Source: JBGPIK01 sp041484845 (GTDB lineage Bacteria; Desulfobacterota; Binatia; UBA9968). Taken from it: DNA of 24,268 nucleotides. The notes beneath the pieces were generated by a model, which was not told the DNA's origin, ran no database searches, and worked only from the letters and a program-made list of their open reading frames with translations. The stretch is taken from positions 1-24,268 of the forward strand of contig JBGPIK010000049.1 in assembly GCA_041484845.1 (NCBI GenBank), in the 5' to 3' direction. This document shows, piece by piece, positions 7,002 to 15,280 of the stretch. The translations under genes and the position numbers were made by a program. Each line of letters opens with the position of its first letter. Within the stretch, counting starts at the first letter, position 1.

Positions 7002-7634
7002 CTATCCCTTCGCCGCTCGTCGCACGATAACAACCCCGTGTTTCGCTCCGGGGACGGCCCCGCGAACCAGCATTAGGTTCTGCTCCGGTCGAACGTCGAT
7101 AACTTCGAGATTTTGAATCGAAACCCGCTCATTCCCCCAATGTCCGGCCATTTTTTTCCCTTTACGTACTCGCCCCGGGTATGAACGATTGCCGATCGAA
7201 CCGCCGTGACGGAAATATTCGTGAGTTCCGTGCGAACCGGGAAATCCGGCAAACGACCAACGCTTGATGACACCCGAAAATCCGTGTCCTTTTGAAGTCC
7301 CCGAGACGTCGATCAGGTCGCCGGCCTTGAACAGATCAGCGACCTTGATCTCTTGTCCGATCGCGTATTGCGATACATCATCCAGCCGGAATTCTCTAAG
7401 AACCTCAAACGCCCCTTTACCCGCTTTTGCCATGTGCCCCTGCAACGGCTTGTTCACACGTTGGCTTTTCTTGCTGCCAAAACCAACTTGGAGCGCCGTG
7501 TAACCGTCTCGCGCTGTTTCTTTTTTCTGCACCACCACACAGGGACCCGTCTCGATCACGGTAACGGGGATAACGTTGCCGTCAGCGTTGTAGAATTGCG
7601 TCATGCCAACTTTTTTTCCGATAAGCCCTGTCAT
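7002..7634 (-). CDS. rplC: 50S ribosomal protein L3
   Basis: L3 is an early assembly protein whose central loop reaches the peptidyl-transferase centre. The 210 aa product starts MTGLIGKKVGMTQFYNADGN. Motifs include VSGTSKGHGFSGVIKRWSFA, HGGSIGNRSYPGRVRKGKKM and MAGHWGNERVSIQNLEV. The position of E. coli Gln150, which PrmB methylates, is Ser here (GNRSYPG in place of GQNQTPG), so that modification is not expected. A 50-nt gap separates it from rpsJ, and only a weak TTGGA precedes the ATG. Confidence 0.97.
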   Translation of the reverse strand: MTGLIGKKVGMTQFYNADGNVIPVTVIETGPCVVVQKKETARDGYTALQVGFGSKKSQRVNKPLQGHMAKAGKGAFEVLREFRLDDVSQYAIGQEIKVADLFKAGDLIDVSGTSKGHGFSGVIKRWSFAGFPGSHGTHEYFRHGGSIGNRSYPGRVRKGKKMAGHWGNERVSIQNLEVIDVRPEQNLMLVRGAVPGAKHGVVIVRRAAKG

Positions 7635-7684
7635 AAAGTATCCAACTCAATGCGGTCGTTTAGTCTCGACTTATTCCGCCACGG

Positions 7685-7993
7685 TTACTGGAGCTTGATT
7701 TCGACATCCACGCCCGCGGCTATGTCGAGCTTACCCAAGGCGTCAATCGTTTGTTGCGTGGGCTCCAAGATATCGAGCAGCCTCTTGTGCGTCCGAATCT
7801 CAAATTGATCCCTGGACTTTTTGTCAACATGGGGCGAGCGGTTGACGGTAAAGCGCTCAATCCGTGTGGGAAGCGGAATAGGCCCCGCTACCCTTCCTCC
7901 GGTCCGCCTCACGGTTTCGACAATCTCTCCCACGGACTGATCCAGCACGCGGTGATCATAAGCCTTTAGCCGTATCCGAATCTTTTCGTTCAT
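7685..7993 (-). CDS. rpsJ: 30S ribosomal protein S10 (NusE)
   Basis: S10 is in the small-subunit head and also serves as NusE, the partner of NusB and NusG in transcription antitermination and transcription-translation coupling. The 102 aa product starts MNEKIRIRLKAYDHRVLDQS and contains GPIPLPTRIERFTVNRSPHV and FEIRTHKRLLDI, all canonical. Its ATG overlaps the fusA stop (ATGA). This means the S10 cluster has no separate leader or promoter directly before it and probably reads through from fusA. Confidence 0.98.
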   Translation of the reverse strand: MNEKIRIRLKAYDHRVLDQSVGEIVETVRRTGGRVAGPIPLPTRIERFTVNRSPHVDKKSRDQFEIRTHKRLLDILEPTQQTIDALGKLDIAAGVDVEIKLQ

Positions 7994-10086
7994 AAGTTAT
8001 TTTCCGACTTGCCGTCCAACTTGGCGATAATCCCCTCTGCTACCGCTGCAGGCACGGGTTCATAGTGAGAGAACTGCATCGTATAGGTTGCTCTGCCCTG
8101 CGTCATAGAGCGTAGATCCGTTGCGTAACCAAACATCTGCGCCAGAGGGACACGCGCGTCAATCGCCTGAGCGGCCGGTCGAGTCTCCATTCCCAAGACT
8201 TTCCCGCGCCGCGAGCTGATATTGCCAATCACGTCGCCCATGAACTCTTCGGGCACCACCACTTCGACTGACATGATCGGTTCCAGAAGAACCGGACTGG
8301 CCTTTCTTGTAGCCTGTTTAAAAGCCATCGAACCGGCAATCTTGAATGCAATTTCCGAGGAATCTACATCATGGTAGCTGCCATCAAACAGCGTGGCCTT
8401 CACATCCACGATCGGATAGCCCGCCAACGCCCCGTTCTCCGTCGCCTCCCGAATCCCCTTTTCGACCGCGGGAATATATTCGCGCGGGATCGCCCCTCCC
8501 TTGATCGCGTCAACGAATTCGAATCCCGAGCCCGGCTCCAGCGGCTCGACCTTGATCCACACGTCACCGTATTGCCCGCGGCCTCCCGTCTGACGAATGA
8601 ACTTTCCTTGTTGCTCAACCGCTCTGCGAATTGTTTCTTTGTATGCGACCTGGGGCCTACCAACGTTGGCGCCAACGTTAAACTCGCGCAGCAGGCGATC
8701 GACGATGATTTCCAGGTGCAACTCCCCCATGCCGGAGATGATGGTCTGACCCGTTTCTTCATCCGTCCGGACCTTAAAGGACGGATCTTCAGTGGCTAGT
8801 TTTTGCAGGGACAGACCCAGCCTTTCCTGATCCGCTTTACTTTTGGGCTCGATGGCAATCGAAATAACAGGATCCGGGAAATCGATAGACTCGAGAATAA
8901 TCGGTTTGTCTTCGTCGCACAAAGTATCACCCGTGGTGGCGGTTTTTAGCCCCACCGCTGCGGCGATATCACCGGCATAGACTTCCTTGATCTCCTCGCG
9001 CTTGTTGGCGTGCATTTTCAGGAGACGCCCAATCCGTTCTCTCTTGGCCTTTGTCGAATTGTATACGCTGGCGCCGGCAGCGAGGGATCCCGAGTAGACG
9101 CGGAAAAAACTCAAGGTCCCGACAAATGGATCGGTCATAATTTTAAAAGCAAGAGCTGAAAATGGCGCATTGTCGTTGGCGGGACGCTCATCCGGTTGCT
9201 GCGATCTAGGATTCATGCCTTTCACCGGTGGAATATCCAAAGGAGCCGGAAGATAATCCACTACGGAGTCAAGCAGCGGCTGCACGCCCTTGTTGCGAAA
9301 CGCGGAGCCGCATAGAACGGGAACAATCTTGAGGGAAAGCGTGCCGCGGCGAATCGCCGAGCGAAGCTCGGATTCATTAATCTCTTTCCCGTCAAGATAC
9401 TTTTCCATCAGGGTTTCATCGCAATCCGCCGCAGCTTCCAACAACTTTTCGCGGTACTCCTCGGCTTGAGCCTGCAACTCAGCCGGAATGGGATCGACGC
9501 GGAACTTCGCTCCTAAACTGTCCTCTTCCCAGACAATGGCTTTCATCTGCACCAAATCAATGACTCCGCCGAACTTCTCCTCAGCACCGATGGGCAACTG
9601 CACAATCGTGGGACGTGCACCCAATCGGTCCGTTATCATCTGAACCACGCGGAAAAAGTCGGCGCCGAGCCGGTCCATTTTATTGACAAAGGCGATTCGT
9701 GGAACACCATATTTGTCGGCCTGGCGCCACACGGTCTCGGATTGTGGTTCCACGCCGCCCACCGAGCAAAACACGGCGACCGTGCCATCGAGGACCCGAA
9801 GCGACCGTTCAACTTCAATCGTAAAGTCGACGTGCCCCGGCGTATCGATGATATTAATGCGGTGATCGCGCCAGTGACAGGTTGTCGCCGCCGAGGTGAT
9901 CGTAATGCCCCGCTCCTGCTCTTGGACCATCCAGTCCATCGTCGCTGTGCCTTCGTGAACCTCGCCGATCTTGTAATTGATCCCGGTATAGTAGAGGATC
10001 CGCTCGGTGGTCGTCGTTTTACCGGCATCGATATGTGCCATGATGCCGATATTGCGGGTCTTTTCTAGTGGAATCGTTCGTGCCAT
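7990..10086 (-). CDS. fusA: Translation elongation factor G
   Basis: EF-G is the GTPase that drives tRNA-mRNA translocation and, with RRF, ribosome recycling. ATG 10086 gives 698 aa starting MARTIPLEKTRNIGIMAHID. The upstream extension to 10182 crosses a palindrome and has no family support. G-motifs are AHIDAGKT (17-24), RGIT (59-62), DTPGH (81-85) and NKMD (135-138). Later domains include ISGMGELHLEIIVDRLLREF and GGRGQYGDVWIKVEP. No Shine-Dalgarno lies in the 14 AT-rich bases between the preceding palindrome and the ATG. It overlaps rpsJ by 4 nt. No tuf gene follows it, unlike the E. coli str operon. Confidence 0.98.
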   Translation of the reverse strand: MARTIPLEKTRNIGIMAHIDAGKTTTTERILYYTGINYKIGEVHEGTATMDWMVQEQERGITITSAATTCHWRDHRINIIDTPGHVDFTIEVERSLRVLDGTVAVFCSVGGVEPQSETVWRQADKYGVPRIAFVNKMDRLGADFFRVVQMITDRLGARPTIVQLPIGAEEKFGGVIDLVQMKAIVWEEDSLGAKFRVDPIPAELQAQAEEYREKLLEAAADCDETLMEKYLDGKEINESELRSAIRRGTLSLKIVPVLCGSAFRNKGVQPLLDSVVDYLPAPLDIPPVKGMNPRSQQPDERPANDNAPFSALAFKIMTDPFVGTLSFFRVYSGSLAAGASVYNSTKAKRERIGRLLKMHANKREEIKEVYAGDIAAAVGLKTATTGDTLCDEDKPIILESIDFPDPVISIAIEPKSKADQERLGLSLQKLATEDPSFKVRTDEETGQTIISGMGELHLEIIVDRLLREFNVGANVGRPQVAYKETIRRAVEQQGKFIRQTGGRGQYGDVWIKVEPLEPGSGFEFVDAIKGGAIPREYIPAVEKGIREATENGALAGYPIVDVKATLFDGSYHDVDSSEIAFKIAGSMAFKQATRKASPVLLEPIMSVEVVVPEEFMGDVIGNISSRRGKVLGMETRPAAQAIDARVPLAQMFGYATDLRSMTQGRATYTMQFSHYEPVPAAVAEGIIAKLDGKSENNL

Positions 10087-10100
10087 TTTATTATCGGCGG

Positions 10101-10133
10101 AAAAAAAGGAGGCGGTTAAACCGCCTCCTTTTT
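10101..10133 (-). terminator. Terminator-like palindrome between rpsG and fusA
   Basis: In the minus-strand transcript a perfect stem, GGAGGCGG with CCGCCTCC, closes around a UUUAA loop. It is extended by five A-U pairs and followed by seven consecutive Us (10107-10101), the form of a strong intrinsic terminator. The U-run ends 14 nt before the fusA ATG. There is no room for a promoter between it and fusA, so full termination would require a promoter inside rpsG or regulated readthrough. The palindrome is flanked by A/T runs on both sides, so it could in principle act in either direction, but no gene reads towards it on the plus strand. Confidence 0.75.
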
Positions 10134-10156
10134 CCAGCCCAATTCTTAAATCTACT

Positions 10157-10627
10157 CTACCACCGGTAATGCGCGAAAGCACGATTAGCTTCCGCCATTC
10201 GGTGAGTGTCTTCCTTCTTTTTTATCGCCGTGCCCCGATTATTAGCCGCATCGATCAGTTCGGCGGCCAATTTTTCTTCCATCGATTTTTCCGCTCGCTC
10301 CCGCGCCGATTGGATCAACCAGCGCATGCTTAGGGACAACCGCCTCTGGGGTCTCACTTCAACAGGCACCTGGTAAGTCGCGCCGCCCACACGTCGGGAG
10401 CGCACTTCAACCGTCGGCCGGGTATTCTCGATCGCTCGCTTGAAAACTCCCAAGGAATCTTCCTTCGTCTTGGCCGTCACGATATCCAGGGATCGATACA
10501 AGATGGACTCCGCCACACTCTTTTTACCCCGGCTCATGATCGTATTGACGAATTTCGCTACCAGCTTGTCCCCATATTTGGGGTCAGGCAAAACTTCTCT
10601 TTTACGAACTTCCCCTTTGCGTGGCAT
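10157..10627 (-). CDS. rpsG: 30S ribosomal protein S7
   Basis: S7 nucleates assembly of the small-subunit head and lies near the E site; in E. coli it represses the str operon. The 156 aa product starts MPRKGEVRKREVLPDPKYGD, with VNTIMSRGKKSVAESILYRS, GGATYQVPVEVRPQRRLSLS and KKKEDTHRMAEANRAFAHYR, all standard. The ATG lies 5 nt after the rpsL stop with no obvious Shine-Dalgarno, which suggests coupling to S12 translation. A 70-nt gap with a terminator-like hairpin follows before fusA. Confidence 0.98.
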   Translation of the reverse strand: MPRKGEVRKREVLPDPKYGDKLVAKFVNTIMSRGKKSVAESILYRSLDIVTAKTKEDSLGVFKRAIENTRPTVEVRSRRVGGATYQVPVEVRPQRRLSLSMRWLIQSARERAEKSMEEKLAAELIDAANNRGTAIKKKEDTHRMAEANRAFAHYRW

Positions 10628-10632
10628 ATAAT

Positions 10633-11004
10633 TTATTTTGGTCTTTTCGCCCCATACTTGGAACGACTTTGGCGCCTTTCTTGAACGCCGATGGAATCCA
10701 GAGTTCCGCGAACGATATGGTAACGCACGCCGGGAAGGTCTTTCACGCGGCCGCCGCGGATGAGGACAACGGAGTGCTCCTGCAAATTATGCCCGACGCC
10801 GGGAATATAGGAAGTGACTTCAATACCATTGGTGAGACGAACACGCGCGACTTTGCGCAACGCTGAGTTCGGCTTTTTCGGTGTCGAGGTGTAAACGCGC
10901 GTACATACACCACGTTTTTGCGGGCAATTCTGCAACGCCGGTGCGGTGTTTTTGCGCCTCTGCTTCTCTCGGCTTTCACGGATAAGTTGACTGATTGTAG
11001 GCAT
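10633..11004 (-). CDS. rpsL: 30S ribosomal protein S12
   Basis: S12 lies at the decoding centre and controls accuracy. The 123 aa product starts MPTISQLIRESREKQRRKNT. The segments TPKKPNSALRKVARVRLTNG and GHNLQEHSVVLIRGGRVKDL are conserved. Lys43 and Lys88, the classic streptomycin-resistance positions, are both wild type, so resistance through rpsL is not predicted. No strong Shine-Dalgarno precedes ATG 11004. It is the first gene after rpoC, behind a 103-nt gap with a candidate promoter. Confidence 0.98.
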   Translation of the reverse strand: MPTISQLIRESREKQRRKNTAPALQNCPQKRGVCTRVYTSTPKKPNSALRKVARVRLTNGIEVTSYIPGVGHNLQEHSVVLIRGGRVKDLPGVRYHIVRGTLDSIGVQERRQSRSKYGAKRPK

Positions 11005-11076
11005 AGTATTCGCTGGCGACTCTTTCCGACTCTGACGGATTATTCCTTTATCTTTCTTGCCTGCAAAAATCCTTTA

Positions 11077-11103
11077 ATTACCAAATAAAATCACCCTTGT
11101 CAA
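11077..11103 (-). promoter_or_regulatory. Candidate sigma70-type promoter before rpsL
   Basis: A perfect TTGACA box (11103-11098) begins 5 bases after the rpoC stop codon. GGTAAT (11082-11077) follows after 15 bases, matching four of six positions of the -10 consensus; the spacer is shorter than the ideal 17. The region between them and beyond is AT-rich. If used, it would start str-operon transcription about 65 nt before rpsL. Assigned by eye only. Confidence 0.4.
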
Positions 11104-11107
11104 AGGT

Positions 11108-14100
11108 CTACGCCTCTACGGCCTCCGGGACCTTCCCGTCGAAGCTCTCCGGCTCTTCGAGCTCAATATCCGCGTTAGCGTACTTGGCCACTCCCGTACC
11201 GGCGGGAATCAGGCGTCCCATGATTACGTTTTCCTTGAGGCCGCAGAGCAGGTCGATTTTCCCGTGAATGGCCGCCTCCGTAAGGACCTTGGTCGTTTCC
11301 TGGAAGGACGCCGCCGAGATAAAACTCTCGGTCGAAAGTGACGCCTTGGTGATGCCTAACAGTAGAGGTTCCGCCACCGCTGGTTTTCCGCTCTGCGTTA
11401 TCGCGCGCTGATTCTCTTCATCGAAGCGCCACTTTTCAACCTGATCGCCGACTAAGAATTCGGTATCCCCTACTTCCTTGATTTTTACCCGGCGCAGCAT
11501 CTGCCGCACGATGACCTCGATATGCTTGTCATTAATGCGCACGCCCTGGAGACGATAAATCTCCTGCACTTCATCCACCAAATACTTGGCCAAAGCCTTT
11601 TCGCCCAGGATGTTCAAAATGTCGTGCGGATTGGATGAGCCATCCATCAACGCTTCTCCGGCACGGATACGATCACCCTCATGAACACTGATGTGCTTGC
11701 CCTTGGGAATCAAATACTCTCGCGGCTCGCCGACTTCGGGCGTGACAATAACTTTACGTTTTCCTTTGGTGTCTTTGCCGAATGAGACGATCCCGTCGAT
11801 CTCGCTGATGACGGCAAATTCTTTGGGCTTACGCGCTTCGAAGAGCTCGGCAACCCGGGGGAGTCCGCCGGTAATATCCTTAGTTTTGGTGGTCTCCCGC
11901 GGGATTTTTGCCAGCGCGTCACCAGCAAAAACCGTCTGACCGTCTTGAACGTTGATGTGAGCACCGACCGGCAACAGATAACGCGCTTCGGAATGTGCCG
12001 ACAAACGCGCGGTTTGTCCTTCCACATCTTTGATCGAGATCCGGGGCCGCTTGTCGAGGTCTTTAGAATCAATGATAACTTTGGTCGAAAGACCGGTCCG
12101 CTCGTCGACCTTTTCCTCCATGGTGAGGGCTTCGATCACATCTCCGAACTTAATCACGCCACTCACCTCAGTAAGGATAGGAATCGTATAGGGATCCCAT
12201 TCCGCGAGCAACTCGCCCGCTTTGATCTTCGCGCCGCCTTTCTTTTTGAGCTTGGCTCCGTATACGACCGGATAACGTTCCCGTTCCCTTTCTCGGCCTT
12301 TTTCGCCTTCTGGATAATCGACAATGGCAATTTCGCCGTTGCGGTTCATCACAACGAGATCGCCTTCTTTGTTCGTCACCGTGCTGACGTTGATGAACTT
12401 CACGAATCCATCGTTACGGGGTTCCAACGTCGTCTGTTCGGCGCGCCGACTCGCGGTACCGCCGATATGAAACGTCCGCATGGTGAGCTGCGTGCCCGGT
12501 TCACCGATGGACTGCGCCGCGATCACGCCGATCGCCTCGCCGTGGTTAACCATGTGACCTCGTCCCAAATCGCGGCCATAGCACATAACGCAGACGCCGC
12601 GTCTGGACTGACAGGTCAATACCGAGCGAATCTTGATGCGTTCCAGGCCTGCATCTTCGATACGCTGTACCAGTTCTTCATCGATCTCCTGATTCGCTCG
12701 GACAATCAAATCCCCCGCGAATGGGTCTTTAACGTCTTCGAGCGCAACGCGACCGAGAACGCGATCTCCAAGCGGCTCGATAATCTCGCCGCCCTCCATT
12801 AAAGGGGTCATTTCGATGCCGTCCATGGTGCCGCAATCGTCTTCGGAAATGACCGAGTCTTGAGCCACATCGACTAATCTTCGCGTCAGATAACCGGAGT
12901 TGGCCGTTTTGAGCGCCGTATCGGCGAGGCCCTTGCGCGCGCCGTGGGTCGAAATAAAGTACTGCAACACGGTGAGCCCCTCACGAAAATTCGCCGTGAT
13001 TGGCGTTTCAATGATTTCGCCAGAAGGCTTGGCCATCAATCCGCGCATCCCCGCCAGCTGTCGAATCTGTTGCGCGCTACCGCGAGCACCGGAATCAGCC
13101 ATCATGAAGATCGGGTTGTAGCTCGGCACCGACGTCTCGCGACCGTTCTCATCGGTAACCTTTTCCGTACCCAAATCGCGCAACATTTCGTCCGCGATGC
13201 GATCGGTGACCTCCGCCCAGATATCGACGACTTTATTGTACCGCTCGCCGTCCGTGATCAGACCGTTTTTGTATTGCTCTTCGATTTCGCGGACGTCTTC
13301 GTGAGCCTTCTTAAGCAATTGTTCTTTACTCGGCGGAATCAACATATCCTTAATCGATATGGAAATTCCCGCTTTGGTCGCGTTCTGAAAACCGATGTCC
13401 TTTAATCGGTCCGCAAGAATAACCGTGGCCTTATTGCCGGCCATTCGGTAGCTCACGTCGATGAGACTTGCCAGTTCCTTCTTTTTCATGATCCGATTGA
13501 CTTCCTTGAAAGGAATCACGGAAGGAACGACTTCATAGAGAAGCACGCGGCCTACGGTCGTATCGATGCGTTCCCCGTTGATGCGCGCCGTGATCGGCGC
13601 TTGTAAATTGATCTCGCCTTGGTCGTAAGCCACTCTCACTTCATTCGGGTTGCTGAAGAGGCGGCGGATTCCCTTGGCCTGCAAGCGCTCACGGGTCATG
13701 TAATACAGGCCGAGTACGATATCTTGCGTCGGCACAATGATCGGCTTGCCGTTAGCGGGCGACAGAATGTTATTCGTCGACATCATCAAGGCCCGCGCTT
13801 CCACCTGCGCCTCAACGGAAAGCGGTACGTGAACCGCCATCTGGTCGCCATCGAAGTCGGCGTTGTAGGCAGCGCACACTAAGGGGTGCAATTGAATAGC
13901 CTTGCCCTCGATTAGAATCGGTTCGAATGCCTGAATACCCAACCGGTGGAGCGTTGGCGCGCGATTGAGCAATACCGGATGCTCGCGAATGACTTCATCG
14001 AGAATATCCCAAACCTCCGGGCGCTCTTTCTCGACCATCTTTTTGGCACTTTTGATCGTAGTGACGTGACCGCGCTCTTCGAGTTTGTTGTAGATGAAAG

Positions 14101-15235
14101 GCTTAAACAGTTCTAGCGCCATCTTCTTAGGCAAGCCGCACTGATGCAGTCGGAGTTCCGGACCGACGACGATGACTGACCGGCCCGAATAATCGACCCG
14201 CTTTCCAAGCAAATTCTGGCGAAAGCGACCGGTCTTGCCTTTGAGCATATCGCTCAAGGACTTAAGCGGACGCCGATTTTGGCCGGTAATGGCGCGACCG
14301 CGGCGACCGTTGTCGAAGAGCGCGTCCACGGCTTCCTGGAGCATGCGCTTCTCATTGCGAATGATCATATCCGGAGCACTGAGCTCCATCAGCCGTTTTA
14401 ATCGATTGTTCCGGTTAATAACGCGACGGTATAGATCGTTGAGATCCGATGTCGCGAAGCGGCCGCCATCGAGAGGGACAAGCGGACGGAGATCCGGCGG
14501 TATGACGGGAATGACTTCGAGCACCATCCACTCCGGACGATTGCCGGAAGTCTTGAATGCGTTTATCACTTTCAACCGTTTAGCCATTTTCTTGCGACGC
14601 ACTTCAGAGTTGGCTTCGCGCATCTCATGACGCAAATCTTCGGAAAGCTTCGCCACATCCACCGCCTTGAGCAGCTTGCGAATCGCTTCGGCGCCCATTT
14701 CGGCGACAAACTTTCCGCCGAACTCCTCCACAACCTTGCGATAGCGCGCTTCCGTCAGCAGTTCCTTGTATTGAAGCGGCGTCTCGCCCGGATCAACCAC
14801 GATATAGGATTCAAAATAAAGAACTTTCTCGATGTCTTTGAGCGACATGTCGAGCAGGGCGCCAATGCGGCTTGGAAGGCTCTTAAGAAACCAAATATGA
14901 ACTACGGGTGTCGCCAATTCGATATGGCCCATGCGTTCGCGACGCACTTTCGATTGAATGACTTCGACTCCGCACTTTTCGCAAACCACCCCTCGATGGC
15001 GCATCCTCTTGTACTTCCCGCAATTACATTCGTAGTCTTTTGTGGGACCGAATATTTTTGCGCAGAAAAGACCATCGCGCTCCGGCTTAAAGGTTCTATA
15101 GTTAATAGTCTCCGGTTTTTTCACTTCGCCGTGCGACCATGAACGAATCTTGTCGGGCGACGCGATCGATATTTTGATAGCGTTAAAGCTTAACGGATTT
15201 TTTGGCTTTTCAAATAAATTGAACAGATCTTCCAT
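11108..15235 (-). CDS. rpoC: DNA-directed RNA polymerase subunit beta'
   Basis: The beta' subunit forms half of the polymerase catalytic cleft. The 1375 aa product starts MEDLFNLFEKPKNPLSFNAI. The N-terminal zinc site is C70, C72, C85, C88. The active-site NADFDGDQM motif is at 458-466 with Asp460, 462 and 464, the same numbers as in E. coli. The second zinc site is C801, C875, C882, C885. The trigger-loop/bridge region includes HGEAIGVIAAQSIGEPGTQL and TMRTFHIGGTASR. It is slightly shorter than E. coli RpoC (1407). GGAGGT precedes the ATG by 8 bases. It follows rpoB after 45 nt. Confidence 0.99.
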   Translation of the reverse strand: MEDLFNLFEKPKNPLSFNAIKISIASPDKIRSWSHGEVKKPETINYRTFKPERDGLFCAKIFGPTKDYECNCGKYKRMRHRGVVCEKCGVEVIQSKVRRERMGHIELATPVVHIWFLKSLPSRIGALLDMSLKDIEKVLYFESYIVVDPGETPLQYKELLTEARYRKVVEEFGGKFVAEMGAEAIRKLLKAVDVAKLSEDLRHEMREANSEVRRKKMAKRLKVINAFKTSGNRPEWMVLEVIPVIPPDLRPLVPLDGGRFATSDLNDLYRRVINRNNRLKRLMELSAPDMIIRNEKRMLQEAVDALFDNGRRGRAITGQNRRPLKSLSDMLKGKTGRFRQNLLGKRVDYSGRSVIVVGPELRLHQCGLPKKMALELFKPFIYNKLEERGHVTTIKSAKKMVEKERPEVWDILDEVIREHPVLLNRAPTLHRLGIQAFEPILIEGKAIQLHPLVCAAYNADFDGDQMAVHVPLSVEAQVEARALMMSTNNILSPANGKPIIVPTQDIVLGLYYMTRERLQAKGIRRLFSNPNEVRVAYDQGEINLQAPITARINGERIDTTVGRVLLYEVVPSVIPFKEVNRIMKKKELASLIDVSYRMAGNKATVILADRLKDIGFQNATKAGISISIKDMLIPPSKEQLLKKAHEDVREIEEQYKNGLITDGERYNKVVDIWAEVTDRIADEMLRDLGTEKVTDENGRETSVPSYNPIFMMADSGARGSAQQIRQLAGMRGLMAKPSGEIIETPITANFREGLTVLQYFISTHGARKGLADTALKTANSGYLTRRLVDVAQDSVISEDDCGTMDGIEMTPLMEGGEIIEPLGDRVLGRVALEDVKDPFAGDLIVRANQEIDEELVQRIEDAGLERIKIRSVLTCQSRRGVCVMCYGRDLGRGHMVNHGEAIGVIAAQSIGEPGTQLTMRTFHIGGTASRRAEQTTLEPRNDGFVKFINVSTVTNKEGDLVVMNRNGEIAIVDYPEGEKGRERERERYPVVYGAKLKKKGGAKIKAGELLAEWDPYTIPILTEVSGVIKFGDVIEALTMEEKVDERTGLSTKVIIDSKDLDKRPRISIKDVEGQTARLSAHSEARYLLPVGAHINVQDGQTVFAGDALAKIPRETTKTKDITGGLPRVAELFEARKPKEFAVISEIDGIVSFGKDTKGKRKVIVTPEVGEPREYLIPKGKHISVHEGDRIRAGEALMDGSSNPHDILNILGEKALAKYLVDEVQEIYRLQGVRINDKHIEVIVRQMLRRVKIKEVGDTEFLVGDQVEKWRFDEENQRAITQSGKPAVAEPLLLGITKASLSTESFISAASFQETTKVLTEAAIHGKIDLLCGLKENVIMGRLIPAGTGVAKYANADIELEEPESFDGKVPEAVEA

Positions 15236-15280
15236 AAAGGTCTACCTCCGATTCTAGCGACATAGCCTTAACGGGGTTAC

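Noticed and set aside
10087..10182. N-terminal extension of EF-G upstream of ATG 10086
   Set aside because: It reads through the terminator-like palindrome and the end of rpsG; MARTIPLEKTRNIGIMAHID is the normal EF-G start.
11086..11105. CCTT/AAGG stem followed by T-rich sequence after rpoC as a terminator
   Set aside because: Only four base pairs and an interrupted T-run; far weaker than the rpsG-fusA palindrome and overlaps the TTGACA box.
11945..12802. A 285-codon open frame on the plus strand inside rpoC
   Set aside because: It is fully antisense to conserved rpoC codons, its translation resembles no known family, and many such frames occur opposite all long genes here. It is a codon-bias shadow.
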